A DNA stretch of 64,000 nucleotides from Lumbricus terrestris (lineage: Eukaryota; Annelida; Clitellata; Crassiclitellata; Lumbricidae). Position 1 is the first letter of the stretch; the number at the start of each line of letters is the position of its first letter. The stretch spans positions 18,584,207 through 18,648,206 of the forward strand of contig OX457047.1 of the NCBI GenBank assembly GCA_949752735.1. The letters are read 5' to 3'. The notes below the pieces were generated by a model, which was given only the letters and a program-made list of their open reading frames with translations, searched no databases and was not told where the DNA came from. Position numbers and translations under genes: made by a program. Shown here piece by piece: positions 43,479-53,960 of this stretch.

Positions 43479-43767
43479 CAGTAAAATTTTCGAACTGCAA
43501 AGCTGTTGTCTCACTTTTCCTTCGCTCTTCGTTATCGGTTTGTTCATGTTTTCGTTTTCGATGATATGTCAGAGCTTTTTTGTTGACCTGTTTCTTATCG
43601 CAAATGTCGCAGGTAACAAACGTATCATTAGAAGTCTGCTTCGACTTTCGACCTCGTTGTCGGACTTCTGGAAGTGCAGCGTCTTTGTGAAATTGACGCA
43701 CATGCCGCCTCAAATTAAAGTTCTTAACAAACTGTTTCTTGCAATATTCACAATAAAGCATCGACAT
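43479..43767 (-). CDS. Transposase exon 1: two C2H2 zinc fingers
   Basis: Starting at an ATG at 43767, the frame encodes two fingers with C-x2-C-x12-H-x4-H spacing: CEYCKKQFVKNF...HVRQFH and CDICDKKQVNKK...HRKRKH, joined by a basic linker (RQRGRKSKQ). Such fingers would bind the transposon ends. A strong donor (ACTG then GTAAGC) at 43478 leaves phase 1 after ENFT. An acceptor with a good pyrimidine tract at 41474 has the matching phase and restores the Gly that precedes AEPTTLF in the downstream repeats. That agreement is the main evidence that this exon belongs to the transposase gene. P-type transposases normally carry a THAP finger in this position. The alternative is an unrelated zinc-finger gene at the element edge. 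Confidence 0.7.
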
Positions 43768-43984
43768 GTTCGTTTTATATTTATTTATTTTCCAAATTTC
43801 AGCTGATCGAAGTTGTAAGACTGTGATTGGTCGGTATGAGAACTCGTCTGTGATTGGTCGGAATGAGAAATCGCCTATGATTGGTCGGAGCTATTTATGA
43901 CAGATATGATGTGATTGGTCGGAGCTAATTAGACCGACTTCAATATAGAGACGTGATACTCCCTCTAGTGATATATCTATATTA

Positions 43985-44693
43985 TAAGGCAGAAATTCCA
44001 TATGTTTGTTTGTTTGTACGCTTTTGACAGAATTGACTCTCCCCTGCAGAATAGGCTCGGAAATGAAACAGCGTCGGTTTAAAACAATTCTTGAAATCGA
44101 TTCTTACCCAAATTATAAGGTCGTCGCAACTATTTTCAGGTTTTAATTCAGTTCAAAACAAAAGTTATTAGCATTTTAAGACAGATTTCGTCAGTAATTG
44201 ACCACACTAGCGCGTAAGTCAAGAGTCTACACCGCATGACGTCATACCCGCACAGTAATAATTTTCGTAGCGCCCCGTAGGGGTGGGTCAAGTTTGGCTT
44301 TTTGTGGAAGCGAGGTGGCGTGGAGGGTTGGCGAAAACCGGAAATTTAGCAGTCAACGATGGACACCAGAGTGGAGTAGTGTTTAAAACCCTAAATTTCA
44401 CTTTAGAACTCGAGTTATTAGCGTTTTAAGACAGATTTAATCGCTAACGCTTTGGTAAGCAGTATCGAGCTTTAGTAAAGGAGTCTACAGCCCGAATGAC
44501 GTCATACAAGCCCAGTAATAATTTCCGTAGCGTCCCGCAGAAGCGGGTTACGTTTGGCTTTTTGAGGAAGCGGGGTGGGCTAGAGGGTTGGCGAAAACCC
44601 TTAATTTAGCGGTCAACGTTGGGTACCACAGTGGAGTAGTGTTTAAAACCATAAATTTCCCGGGCAACGCCGGGTTACACATCTAGTTCATTA
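43985..44693. mobile_element. Non-autonomous element with a 3' hairpin, class uncertain
   Basis: It starts near TATTATAAGGCAGAAATTCC and GTTTGTTTGTTTG, contains two tandem units of about 300 bp (each with TTTTAAGACAGATTT, GACGTCATAC, AGTAATAATTT, GAGTAGTGTTTAAAACC), and ends CCCGGGCAACGCCGGG, a short hairpin, then TTACACATCTAGT. The asymmetric ends and terminal hairpin recall Helitron/Helentron-type elements, but I am not sure. Confidence 0.45.
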
Positions 44694-44729
44694 TATAATA
44701 CACCTCTATGGGTCTACGCCATATTTGGT

Positions 44730-45705
44730 TTGTCAGACCGTTGGGATCACGTGGTTTCTGCTGAAGCCTCGGGACTGTTTTGGGGAGAAGGCTAACGCTA
44801 GATTATTTGGCTGCTGGTGTCACGAAGTAGAGTATCCCCCTAATAATCGTAGTATAGGCCTATCCCTCTGCAGGTGAAGATAAGCTAAAAAAAGTCATTT
44901 ACGCGCGTGTCAATTTTTGCAAATTAACTTCCATTTGCTTTGTTTTGAACATTGCCACTAACAGCTAACTTTGTCTCTTTTTCTTTTAGAGCACTTAGAA
45001 CATTTAGAACACTTAAGAACGTCTAGGACTCGATCTTGAGTCAGTAAATAAATTCGAGTTGCCTTGCTTTGAACACTGCTTAGGACACTAAAGACAATTA
45101 AAATCATTTTAAATTGTGATTACAGCATACATTATTGTTTGAATTATACGCATTTTTCAATAATTGGGATAGAATGGTTTATCCCAGCATACTCTATAGG
45201 CCTACCCGGTAAATTCTACACCCCGATAACTTGAAGTGGGGTGGGGAGTAAAATAGGCCTATCCTGTGACACCGGAACTATTTCCTAAACTGACGATGTC
45301 TGAATAATGACTGGTAGGTCTAAATGACGTGGCAGAAACAAGGTGCTGAAGTGATTTCGATGTTTAAAAACAAATTAGATTAATATAGTGGAAAGTTTTA
45401 ATTTAAACTATGATTTTAATAGACATAATTATAATGCAGTTTATAGGATTAATCGACGACTTTGTGACTACCGGTACTATCCTACGTGCGTTTTTTCCAT
45501 TGCTTCCTGCAGTCCACACCACCCAAAATTTTCCTGTATAGGCCTAGATTTCTATAGGCCTATTCTTGGTTCCTGCTTCCTTTTCCGCTCCATCAACGTC
45601 TGGGCAGCTCAAAACATGAACTAATAAGCCTAATGGTTAGTAGGCTAATGGCTTCTGTCATTAGGCCTATTAGACTGAAGCACAATTTGGCGGTTTTCTG
45701 TATTC
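44730..45705. other. No recognised gene
   Basis: Several TAGGCCTA motifs (44857, 45199, 45256, 45540, 45557, 45664) but no frame with a domain. Confidence 0.5.
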
Positions 45706-45714
45706 ATTGAGGCG

Positions 45715-47168
45715 CAGTGTTTAATCTAGTCCCCTCCTCTGGGGGGAGGATTGAGGTTTCTGGGGGGGCGAGACAATTGAGCGTCCGAAGGACGCTCGTG
45801 ATGCGCGTAGCACCGAGAGGGGGAGGTGTATGGTGAGGGGATGCGCCCCTCCCCATCAGAAACTTTTTGAATTTCCACATTACAATGGCAGCATTTTAAG
45901 GTGCCGTCTTAACAAAATAGCTGTACTTTTTCAGTGGCCCATTAGAAACTTTTTGAATTTCCACATTGCAACGGCATCATTTTAAGGGGTCATCTCAACA
46001 AAATAGCTGTACTTTTTGAGTGACCCATTAGAAAAATTTTGAATTTCCACATTGCAATGGCAGCATTTTAAGGTGTCATCTTAGCAAAATAGCTGTACTT
46101 TTTCAGTGGCCGATTAGAAACTTTTTGAATTTCCACATTGCAACGGCATCATTTTAAGGGGTCATCTCAACAAAATAGCTGTACTTTTTGAGTGACCCAT
46201 TAGAAAATTTTTGAATTTCCACATTGCAATGGCAGCATTTTAAGGTGTCATCTTAGCAAAATAGCTGTACTTTTTCAGTGGCCCATTAGAAACTTTTTGA
46301 ATTTCCACATTGCAATGGCAGCATTTTAAGGGGTCGTCTTAACAAAATAGCTGTACTTTTTCAGTGACACATTAGAAACTTTTTGAATTTCCACATTGCA
46401 ATGGCAGCATTTAAAGGGGTCATCTTAACAAAATAGCTGTAGGCTACTTTTTTAGTGACCCACTTAGAAACTTTTTGAATATCCACATTGCAATGGCAGC
46501 ATTTTAAGGTGTTGCCTTAACAAAATAGCTGTACTTTTTAGTGGCCCATTAGAAACTTTTTGAATTTCCACATTGCAATGGCAGCATTTAAAGGGGTCAT
46601 CTTAACAAAATAGCTGTAGGCCTAGGCTACTTTTTTAGTGACCCATTTAGAAACTTTTTGAATATCCACATTGCAATGGCAGCATTTTAAGGTGTTGCCT
46701 TAACAAAATAGCTGTACTTTTTCAGTGACCCATTAGAAATTTTTAGAGTTTCCACATTGCAATGGCAGCATTTTAAGGTGTCATCTTTATAAAAATAGCT
46801 GTACTTTCTCATTGACCCATTAGAAACTTTCTGAATGTTCACATTGAAATGGCAGCATTTTAAGGTGCCGTCTTAACAAAATAGCTGTAATTTTTCAGTG
46901 ACCCATTAGAAACTTTCTGAATTTCCACATTGCAATGGCAGCATTTTAAGGTGTCATCTTAACATGATAGTATCATATATTATAGTAGTAAATAATGTCA
47001 TTATAATGATATAATAATAAATAGTATCACGGTATATTATAACACTTCATGTAAAACAACCATGAAACAGTAACTAAAAACCAATATCATTTTGTCAAAT
47101 TTTTCTGGGGGGTGAAATGTCAATCCTGGGGGGAACATCCCCCCCAAAGACGTCTAGATTAAACACTG
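45715..47168. mobile_element. 1.45-kb hAT-like element built of a tandem array
   Basis: Ends CAGTGTTTAATCTAG and CTAGATTAAACACTG are inverted; flanks ATTGAGGCG (45706-45714) and ACTGAGGCG (47169-47177) form a TSD of 8-9 bp with one mismatch. Subterminal CTGGGGGGAGGATTG and CAATCCTGGGGGGAAC blocks are inverted too. Most of the inside is the 88-bp array at 45858-46970. Confidence 0.82.
45858..46970. repeat. Tandem array, unit about 85-95 bp, about 13 units
   Basis: Unit: CCCATTAGAAACTTTTTGAA, TTTCCACATTGCAATGGCAG, CATTTTAAGGTGTCATCTTA, ACAAAATAGCTGTACTTTTT, CAGTGA. Two units have extra bases after CTGTA: GGCTA (46442-46446) and GGCCTAGGCTA (46619-46629). Confidence 0.95.
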
Positions 47169-47214
47169 ACTGAGGCGCCTTTGTAACGGCATGTGCTGGG
47201 TTACGACGCCATAG

Positions 47215-47336
47215 AAATTGTCGTCATTATTATTATTATTATTCACCGACAAATGCATTTTGAGCTTTTTATATAGCGCTCCTTTTCGAACTCACTCACT
47301 CAGAAGCGCACCCAGTCCAGCCATGGATGAAGAAAA
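47215..47336 (-). repeat. LINE/SINE 3' tail fragment
   Basis: TATATAGCGCTCCTTTTCGA, CACTCAGAAGCGC and CCAGTCCAGCCATGGATG resemble the reverse complement of the LINE tail at 30605-30690. Confidence 0.5.
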
Positions 47337-47663
47337 CAGACGGGCGGATACAGAAATTTTCGAAGAGGAGGGGGGGCAAAACTTTCGGTCTTCGGACAGG
47401 GAAAAATATTCGTCTTGGTCGCCGAAAAATCTGATGACCTTTTTAAAAAACTCTTTTGCCTCCAATTCGCAAGAGAAATATTCCATTTTATCCGCCAAAA
47501 TAGTTGATGACTTTTTTTAGTTGTACGGACCTCGTGGGTGTGGAGGAGGGCCTACGGAATTACTCATGGGGGGCCGTCAACTTTCCGAGCCAGAATAGCT
47601 GGTCAAAAATAAAGAAGTTTCTAAATGGGGGACCATGGCCGGTTGACCCCTGGATCCGCCCTG
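47337..47663. mobile_element. MITE (GGGCGGATACAG family), second copy
   Basis: Left GGGCGGATACAGAAATTTTC and right CTGGATCCGCCC match the 959-1252 MITE. Internal CTGATGACCTTTTTAA and TTGATGACTTTTTTTAG motifs are shared. The TSD is unclear, so boundaries are approximate. Confidence 0.65.
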
Positions 47664-47890
47664 TTTGGATCCCCACCTTTTAGCGGCCCATCAAACTCAT
47701 CATCAGCTAGACTGACTATCGTGAACGACTAGGAATCGGGAAGACGGTGATCGTCTCAAGCATTCGAATTAATCGGCAGATAGCGCCGCTGAACTTTCTA
47801 TCGTAGTTCCAAGATGTGAGGACATCAAAATCATTCAAATATAGATGCCATATTTTATACATGGGTGACAGCAAGTCGGCAACCATGTAT

Positions 47891-48253
47891 CAGTAGCGGC
47901 GCTAGGGGGAGGGCTAAGCCCCCCCTAAAAAAGGCCATCCATTTTTTTCCCATGTAAAAAGAAAATATTTGCTCGATTAACTCCCTTTAGCCCCCCAAAA
48001 ATAACCGTAAAGGTACGCACGAGGTTTGACAGACAGTTTGGCGGATTACGAAAAAGGACCATTTTCGAAGATTTCGATCAAATGACTAAAAAAAAGGACG
48101 TCAGAAATTTTGACGGCTGAGATGGGAAATTTTCTTCGAATTTTGGCCGATGACAAAAAAGTCGTCAGAAATCGGAAATTTTGGCGACTGAAAACGGAAA
48201 ATTTTTCCCGAAAATTAAGTCCCCCCAAAACTAAAATCCTGTCGCCGCCACTG
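47891..48253. mobile_element. 363-bp MITE (CAGTRGCGGCG family)
   Basis: Ends CAGTAGCGGCGCTAGG and CTGTCGCCGCCACTG; TSD CCATGTAT/CTATGTAT (47883-47890, 48254-48261). In inverted orientation it holds the GACTAAAAAAAAGGACGTCAG and GATGACAAAAAAGTCGTCAG versions of the shared module. Confidence 0.85.
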
Positions 48254-48261
48254 CTATGTAT

Positions 48262-48407
48262 TGCAGGCTGTCCGTTCAGTTAGTAGTTACGATTCATGTC
48301 TTCTGTAATTTGTGTCGTGAATTATTGTTTAAATTGCATAAATGTACACTGTAACCAGTTGCGGTCTGTCAACGGATTGTTTCAATAAAGAAAAGATTAT
48401 TATTACG
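48262..48407 (+). repeat. Non-LTR 3' tail (family also at 52455-52612)
   Basis: TGTACACTGTAACCAGTTGC, GGTCTGTCAACGGATTGTTT and AATAAAG followed by ATTATTATTAC match the 52.5-kb copy, which ends in (ATT)n. No coding part is present. Confidence 0.65.
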
Positions 48408-50760
48408 TTTTAAAACTGCATTTTCTTTAATCCCTTTAATTGTACTCCCTTGTAACGTTATGGGCAGAGCATTTCATTTTAATTAAAACATTTAAACAAT
48501 GTCAGCACTTCATTCGAAAGACTCGCCTTGCTTGCTTGATTCCTTTCAAACACGACAACATAGAGAGCAGATATTTTATGTACACACTGTTATTTCGAGT
48601 CAATTAATTTACCAAAAGGCGACTGGAACTGAAAAGCTATACAATGTACAACCATTTAAACATTCGTTAAATCTTTAAATCCATTCGGAATCAAGTACTT
48701 TCCTTATCATCAATACCATACAGAATAATTATCAAGTATTCAACATAATTGTCACAGCCAAAAATCAAGTCGGTACGTCGTGGAAAGGAACGTCTTTCAA
48801 TGGAATGCAATGTCACGGTTAAACTAGCTAAACAGAATCCTTCCACTAAATTATAAACAGAATCCTTCCACCAAATTATAAACAGAATCCTTCCACCAAA
48901 TTATTTACAGACCACGACACTTAATCATTGAGCAAAATAAAGGAAAACTCAGTCATCTTCACATCAGTTTTGCTGGAATGCCATTTTCCCTACATACATA
49001 CGTACAATAATAAACGCAATAATAAACGCAAGATAAACAGCGGCATCTGAATGCATGCAAAGTAACATCGTTGTAAATTAAATTTTTGCACAACAGTAAA
49101 CAAACAATTCGCAAAAGGGAGATACCCATCCATTCAATCGTATTTTGTCATTATCAACTCTTTTCAAGACACATAACAGAGGTATGTATGCATGCATGCA
49201 TGCATGCATGTATGTATGCATGAATGAATGTATGTATGTATGTATGTATGTATGAACATGGACCTTTTTAAAGCACGTTTTAAGCAATACCAAAAGTCTC
49301 AAGGGAGGTAGTGATTATTATTATAATTATATTCAGCACAAATCATAACTAGACAGAAAGATTTAGCATCATTTCACTATGGTATTTACTGCTGTCATTT
49401 AACTACTTACCTATATGTATGGTGTCAAAAGACAATGCATGTCGTGACTTTAAAATCTGCGCTTGTCAGATGCAAATACAGGCCACTTACTTACTTACTT
49501 ACTTACCTACCTGTCAACCATCTACCACCAGAAAGCATGCATAGGTGGCCCTAACCAGCAGGACTCTGCAGCCCCTTCTGAATTTCCTTTTTTGTAACCA
49601 AGTGGTTTGTTTGTATAATTTGACGTGATGTCATTTTGTTTACTTGGAGCCTCATTAAATTGATGGTTACAGTTATGGTGACATATGTTGTCTTAGAGCT
49701 ATTTTGAATTGTGTTTCAACATTGTGTGACAGATTGTAAAATTTGCTGACTGCATTATATACCGGTATGTAACACACTTATATTGCTCGTAAAACATTTT
49801 ATCAATTGTACAACCTTCATTTACAGACCTGTATCGTTCAAAACATAATTCAAACTTCAAATTGAGAACGTGAAAAGATGATAGATTATCCCCTTCCCAA
49901 TGTAACATACTGACGACACTCTTGGGTGCATTAATAAGATTCCAGATTCCACAGTGATGGCAAAGAAAGTAGTAAGCTCCATAAAATGACCTTTACATTA
50001 ATATACTTTGGAAATTCTCACAGTCACAAGAATTTTGCTCCTCTGCATTTAATATAGATGCCAGAAACAATGAATAACAATGATAGCCATTTACTTAGCA
50101 ATGAATAACACGCCAAAATCAGTTACTCAATCAATCAATTAATCAACCAATATTTTTATTGAAACCATTTCAAGGCAAGTAAAGATGCAAAAAGAATAAG
50201 AGCTAACAAAAGAGAGAGACCCAAACAGCTACTCAACAAACAACACACGAAAGTCATAAATGCAAAGTTTAAAAAAACCTTAAAGCTCCTCAACAGATGT
50301 GTTTGCTGTTCCCATTGCTCACTCACAGACAACAGGTGCAGAGGTTAATGGCTAAGACTAATACCCGTTCCGCTGTCAAAATAAGTCTACTGTATTCAGT
50401 GATGCAAACTTAACTTCATTATACCGGTAACTATTATTATTGCTGCTACATACCTGTCACAGGCCATCATCCACATATCACGTATACAAACAAAATCTTA
50501 TTTTCGACCCCCTCACCTGTAAGCACTTGTACATTTTGTTGACCCACCCACTCATATACGTACGTGCAAATAAGCTTATCTACCCCTTACAAAGGCTATT
50601 TTAGCTAAAGTCATCTATTTAACATACATTTTGGCTACTAATTATGTTTATTAAACATCATATTTGCTAGGTGAAATTTGTCAACTGTTATGTTATACTG
50701 TTTAGATCTGAACAGAATGTAATTTTAATGTAGTCAAATGCCATCGGACGACTATAGGAT
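48408..50760. other. AT-rich, no recognised gene; small satellites
   Basis: Contains a 24-bp repeat AACAGAATCCTTCCACCAAA (three copies, 48832-48905), a TGCATGTATG-type microsatellite (49185-49255), (CTTA)n near 49485-49508 and a LINE-like tail CAATCAATCAATTAATCAAC at 50128-50148. Nothing coding. Confidence 0.5.
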
Positions 50761-51004
50761 CAGTGGCGGCGCCAGGATTTCAGTTTTGGGGGGCTGAATC
50801 CTTGCGGAGGAAATTTTCCATTTTCATTCTCCAAAATTTTAAACGACCTTTTTCTTTTTTTAGTCATTTGGTCGAAATCCCATTGATGTATTTAATTTTT
50901 TAGGGGGCTTATCGTGGAAATATTTCAGTTTTACAAGTAAAAATCCGGATGGCCTTTTTCAGGGGGCTTAGCCACTCTAGCCCACCCCTCTGGCGCCACT
51001 ACTG
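50761..51004. mobile_element. 244-bp MITE (CAGTGGCGGCGCCAGG family)
   Basis: Ends CAGTGGCGGCGCCAGG and CTGGCGCCACTACTG with a perfect TSD TATAGGAT (50753-50760, 51005-51012). Contains AACGACCTTTTTCTTTTTTT and AGTCATTTGG. Confidence 0.9.
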
Positions 51005-51099
51005 TATAGGATACCACAGTTATAAATAGGCTAACGTGGACGCCATAATTTGACATTTAATTTTATTTTGTGTACATACATGTTGCCGAGACCCCTTCC

Positions 51100-51394
51100 C
51101 AGGGCTGTACTGGTAAATTTTGAGGTGAGTACACGCTGACCGGGAGGAAAACCCGACCTGCTCGGCCCCGAAATTTCTGACGACCTTTTTTTTTAGTCAT
51201 CGGGCCAAAAATCTCGTCCATTTTGCCGTCTGAAAAAACTGATGACCTTTTTTTAGTCTTTACTAGCGTGTACCCTCCTTTTTACCCGCGTATACCCTAC
51301 TTTTCGGGAGGTGAGTATACAATGCCGTTTTTCACCGGAGGTTAAGTATACGCTGTATACCCGCGTATACCCTCGTGTACACTGTACAGCCCTG
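51100..51394. mobile_element. 295-bp MITE (CAGGGYTGTA family), second copy
   Basis: Ends CAGGGCTGTACTGGT and CACTGTACAGCCCTG; TSD CCCCTTCC/CCCCTCCC. Same internal GGTGAGTACACGCTG, TTTCTGACGACC and TTTAGTCATCGGG motifs as 7902-8350. Confidence 0.88.
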
Positions 51395-51829
51395 CCCCTC
51401 CCCTAGTATGCACCTGTACACAAATCGGCTAAATCACGTGACCATCCCCCTTCGTGCATACATAACATACGGAAAGCCAGGACAGCCCTCCACAATACTA
51501 CAGAATCATGTGCTCACCTATGACAAGTCTTCAGCCACAGTCAGCAGCTTGTAAAACAAATCATTTGCTCTGCACTCCATACAAGACATTAACTAATATA
51601 TATGCCACAGGACTGGTAAGCATATTTATACCACCGCCACAGATCAGATAAAACCCTCAACGTCATGATAATTACTAGACACTGTTATCGAACAAAATGG
51701 AAGCGAAACAGAACAAATAATTTACATGTTGATATAATACACTAAACACAGCTTTTAATTTCACCAAAACTTTCTATTCACAAATCGTAATAACTTCATG
51801 CAGAAATAATATTCATATTTATTTCTCCA

Positions 51830-52035
51830 TTTTCATAGTGCCCTACAAGTTCTCTGCTCAGAGGCGCTCCCAACTACAGCGCGGACACTGCATCAGAGCT
51901 TCACACTGAAGCACCCGAGCAATTGCAAGTGAAGGACTTGCTCAAGGTCCCTACGCGATGACTTGAGGTGGATTCGAACTTGCAGCCCTCCAGCTGCAAG
52001 GCAACGAACATACCCACTACACCACTGCTCCCCAC
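51830..52035 (-). repeat. SINE, near full length
   Basis: Reverse complement of the 31-kb SINE: tail CAGAGGCGCTCCCAACTAC, body GACACTGCATCAGAGC, B box GGATTCGAACTTG and head CACTACACCACTGCTCC. Confidence 0.82.
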
Positions 52036-52454
52036 AAATAATACTAATAGTATAATAATAATACTACTAATGAAGACTAGTCATCCCAGAACAAGCTGTC
52101 CCTAATTTTTTTTAAATCTTGAGGTATTACATGTATCTCACGTAAATACTCATAATAATAATAACAATAAAAAATAATATAATAATAATAAGAATATCAT
52201 ATCATGATCAAGATAACAGTTAAAAATGTTAAGTGATGATGATGATGATGGCTAAAGTATGTACAGTAATCATGCAGAGAGAGATTGCCAGTTGATCGAA
52301 TCCCAGAGTTCACTACATGCAAGATTCGAATGGAAAAAAACCAAAGGCAGACAACTAGACAACCAAACTCAATAGATATTATATATGCGGACATAAAAAC
52401 ATCACTTGGACCAACATTAAGGATTAAGGGGAGCAATATTGCAGGTTGTCTGTT

Positions 52455-52612
52455 CTGTTCTGTTCTGTCTGTTCTGTTAGTATCGTCAAGATTTATGTAT
52501 TCTGTGATCCGAGTTCTTGTAAATTGTTTCAACTGCATAATTGTACACTGCAACCGGTTGCGGTCTGTCAACCGGATTGTTGATTAAACGAAAATTATTA
52601 TTATTATTATTA
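52455..52612 (+). repeat. Non-LTR 3' tail with (ATT)n end
   Basis: CTGTTCTGTTCTGTCTGTTC, GTACACTGCAACCGGTTGCG and GTCTGTCAACCGGATTG, ending in ATTATTATT; pairs with 48262-48407. Confidence 0.65.
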
Positions 52613-52861
52613 TTAATAGACTTGACAAATGACCGTGGACAATGGAGACAATCTACTCGTACCCATCGCCACCATCAGGAACTGACAATGATCATCACAG
52701 TCAATGATAACATACACATAACGGTTGTCAAATTAACTGATAACAAAGTGTTCATTTGTCAATTTCAAATGCAACCAGAGTGTTAATTCTTGAAGTCAAG
52801 TTGCTGCTAGCCATCCTTGTTGAGTGCTGTGGATAATGATCATGAATGCTTGCAACCTAAA

Positions 52862-53097
52862 TCTTCTTATTTATTTATCCATTTCTATAGCGCCCTTTCA
52901 AGCATCTCTACTCAGAAGTGCTCACGACTACAGCACGGACACTGCATCGAAGTCTCACGCCGAAGTGCCCAAGCCATTGCGAGTGAAGGACTTGTTCATT
53001 GCTCAAGGTCCCGACGCGGCGACTTGAGGCGGATTCAAACCTCGAACCTTCTGGCTTCAAGGCAATGACGCCACCACTACACCACTGCGCCTGCTCT
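52862..53097 (-). repeat. SINE, full length
   Basis: Tail ATAGCGCCCTTTCAAG, body GGACACTGCATCGAAGTC and GCTCAAGGTCCCGACGCGGC, B box GATTCAAACCTCGAACC, head CACCACTACACCACTGCGCC, on the minus strand. Confidence 0.85.
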
Positions 53098-53614
53098 TAA
53101 CGGACATTTTACTCGTCCATCCTAATGGGCCTCAGCTTACTAACCGGACAGTATTAGTGCCAATTGGAAAAGGCAAGAGATTTGTTGCCGACCATTATAT
53201 CGTGGAGAGCTCAACAAGCAACGGCTGCTTATTTATCCTTCACAGACCTTATGAGATGCCAGAATCAGCCTCTTACACCATCCGAGAGGGACTGCTTGGC
53301 ATTATGGTCTGTACATCATGGGTCTCATCACCTGTTGACAGTGCTCGTGAATAAGCAGGTGCTCTGCAATTAACTATTAAGCAGCAGTTTAGAAATTCGA
53401 CTCTTCTCAATCACCACAAAATCGAAGGCACCCTGAACTCCTCGATGTCTAGTGGGAAGACACTTATACTTGACTGCAGAAGATGAACAATGGTGATTCA
53501 TTTAGTCAGCTGAGCGCAATCACTAACTGAAAACATTCACTTTTTAATAACTCTAATAATACTTTTTTTTGTGGTAATAACCATCATTATCATTATAATT
53601 ATTAATATTATTAT
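53098..53614. other. No recognised gene
   Basis: Two overlapping short plus-strand frames (53157-53373) show no domain I recognise. Confidence 0.45.
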
Positions 53615-53960
53615 GGAAATTTTATACAGCACCTCTTCAGGGTAGGCTACTCAGAAGCGCTCTCGGCCCAACCGTGGCTAAATAGAACATTTTTCAGATT
53701 CTTCAGGAACAGAGTGGAGCGGCCAATAGGCACAAAACGCAGTGCAACAGGGAGACCATTCGAGGTTGTAGGACCAGCGATTGAGAATGAACAATGTTGT
53801 CGGAAAGCAGTCAGCGATCAGGGAACCAGATGCTCAGCTTGGACCGCTGACGGAAGGGTGGATCAACGCTGGACACCGAAGGTAGAACAGCAGAGTTTTT
53901 GCAGAAACGGTAAAGCCAGTCCTTCAATCCAAACCAACGCACAGACCCTGTAGGCAATTC
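53615..53960 (-). pseudogene. LINE 3' end, second copy of the 30-kb family
   Basis: Reverse complement aligns with 30320-30690: a GGGTCTGTGCGTTGG start, GGTCCTACAACCTCGAATGG, TTGCACTGCG, TTGGGCCGAGAGCGCTTCTG, AGTAGCCTACCCTGAAGAGG, GCTGTATAAAATTT. Frames are broken by indels. Confidence 0.78.

Larger units (their letters stand above)
35973..43970 (-). mobile_element. P-element-like transposon (8 kb) with C2H2 zinc fingers
   Basis: The outer ends resemble each other in inverted orientation (CTAGAGAGAGTATGACG at the left; complement CTAGAGGGAGTATCACG at the right). Just inside, each end has about four spaced copies of GACCAATCACAGGCGA (36045-36145 and 43823-43926, opposite orientation). Between them on the minus strand are the zinc-finger exon (43479-43767), an intron containing a LINE (41862-43104), the repeat/coiled-coil exon (from 41473) and the P/THAP9-type transposase (to 38346). 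The 3' part also holds a tRNA-like piece, a MITE (36717-36943) and a SINE fragment. The flanks are AT-rich and I cannot settle the expected 8-bp TSD. Confidence 0.7.

Noticed and set aside
35957..43990. Exact 8-bp TSD for the P-like element
   Set aside because: Both flanks are AT-rich ATATAT-type sequence and give no convincing single match; boundaries are left approximate.
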